DNA from: a virus
Virus record (IMG/VR): IMGVR_UViG_3300023174_000480
Location: 1 to 30,639 of that record
DNA: 30,639 nucleotides
Direction: 5' to 3' (one strand)
The position numbers and the translations under genes were made by a program. Under the pieces are notes generated by a model. It saw only the letters and a program-made list of their open reading frames with translations. It was not told where the DNA came from and did not search any database. Below are positions 30,445 through 30,639 of the stretch, piece after piece. Each line of letters starts with the position of its first letter. Positions within the stretch are counted from its first letter, which is position 1.

Positions 30445-30639
30445 CACCTATTCCTATCTTTGTGGGCTACGATCCCAGAGAAGCAGTGGCCTATCATGTG
30501 TGCGTGAACAGTATTATCAGACATGCCAGTCAGCCAGTGGCCATTGTGCCTGTGGCCTTGAACTTGTTTCAAGACTATGATGAAACACACACTGACGGCA
30601 GCAATCATTTTATCTACACACGGTTCCTTGTGCCACACT
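30441..30639 (+). CDS. glycosyltransferase, GT8-like, N-terminal fragment
   Basis: The frame is open from ATG 30441 to the window edge (66 codons). The N-terminus MTPIPIFVGYDPREAVAYHV, then CVNSIIRHAS, and later NHFIYTRFLVP, resemble phage and bacterial GT8-type sugar transferases, in which FVGYDPRE begins the nucleotide-binding fold and Y-x-RF-x-VP is a conserved helix. Coupling to the nucleotidyltransferase-cupin gene by ATGA suggests the two act in sequence. The catalytic DxD motif lies beyond the window, so activity cannot be judged here. Confidence 0.7.
   Translation, partial: MTPIPIFVGYDPREAVAYHVCVNSIIRHASQPVAIVPVALNLFQDYDETHTDGSNHFIYTRFLVPH

Noticed and set aside
1-30639. tRNA genes, CRISPR arrays, integrase or attachment sites, insertion sequences, diversity-generating retroelements
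   Set aside because: I looked for cloverleaf segments in gaps, regularly spaced repeats, transposase or reverse transcriptase motifs and template-variable repeats and saw none; gaps are too short for most of these.

Overview
This window looks like part of the genome of a T4-like myovirus (Caudoviricetes), of the kind known from marine and freshwater cyanophages and uncultured aquatic phages. The evidence is a set of recognisable T4-family proteins: tail sheath gp18, tail tube gp19, head-completion nuclease gp4, terminase subunits gp16 and gp17, ssDNA-binding gp32, recombinase UvsX, a UvsY-like mediator, a DexA-like exonuclease and a gene-1-type dNMP kinase. There are also T4-type late promoters (TATAAATA and NNTAAATA) and bacterial sigma70-type early promoters. 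No photosynthesis gene is visible, so the host cannot be named; AGGAG-type ribosome sites and canonical TTGAC(A/C)-N17-TATAAT promoters point to an ordinary Gram-negative-like bacterium. No tRNA, CRISPR array, integrase or transposase was seen.

Layout. Almost everything is on the + strand, tightly packed, with many ATGA or TAATG overlaps; no gap without a gene exceeds about 145 bases. (1) 1-3728: a truncated HNH endonuclease (- strand), a small protein, a 378-aa protein, a neck-like protein, DexA-like exonuclease and dNMP kinase. (2) 3691-4035: a second - strand HNH-type zinc protein. (3) 4132-14957: virion genes, namely sheath, tube, a tube-related protein, gp4, gp16 and a run of probable head or virion proteins. 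Several of these begin with a motif resembling T4 capsid-targeting sequences. (4) 14962-15765: a secreted non-specific nuclease. (5) 15781-18423: accessory block A, one radical SAM protein and two tandem SGNH hydrolases. (6) 18371-23333: gp17, a 744-aa glycine-zipper protein and gp32. (7) 23333-26619: accessory block B, sulfotransferase-like, radical SAM, SDR and radical SAM. (8) 26621-29674: UvsX, an acidic protein, a fourth radical SAM protein, UvsY-like and a 37-aa membrane-like peptide. (9) 29683-30639: a nucleotidyltransferase-cupin fusion and the start of a glycosyltransferase.

How it may fit together. The core genes cover DNA packaging, tail assembly and recombination-dependent replication. 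Between them sit four divergent radical SAM enzymes that share an N-terminal four-cysteine (twitch-like) cluster, together with SGNH hydrolases, a PAPS-sulfotransferase-like protein, an SDR, a nucleotidyltransferase-cupin and a glycosyltransferase. I infer, without proof, that these form a phage-encoded pathway that modifies a glycan or small molecule.

Regulation is the other notable layer. Late-promoter-to-start distances fall into two classes. One places the predicted transcript start on or beside the ATG (predicted leaderless mRNAs); the other leaves room for a Shine-Dalgarno site. Two other sites combine hairpins with promoters in ways that would separate read-through from locally initiated transcripts.
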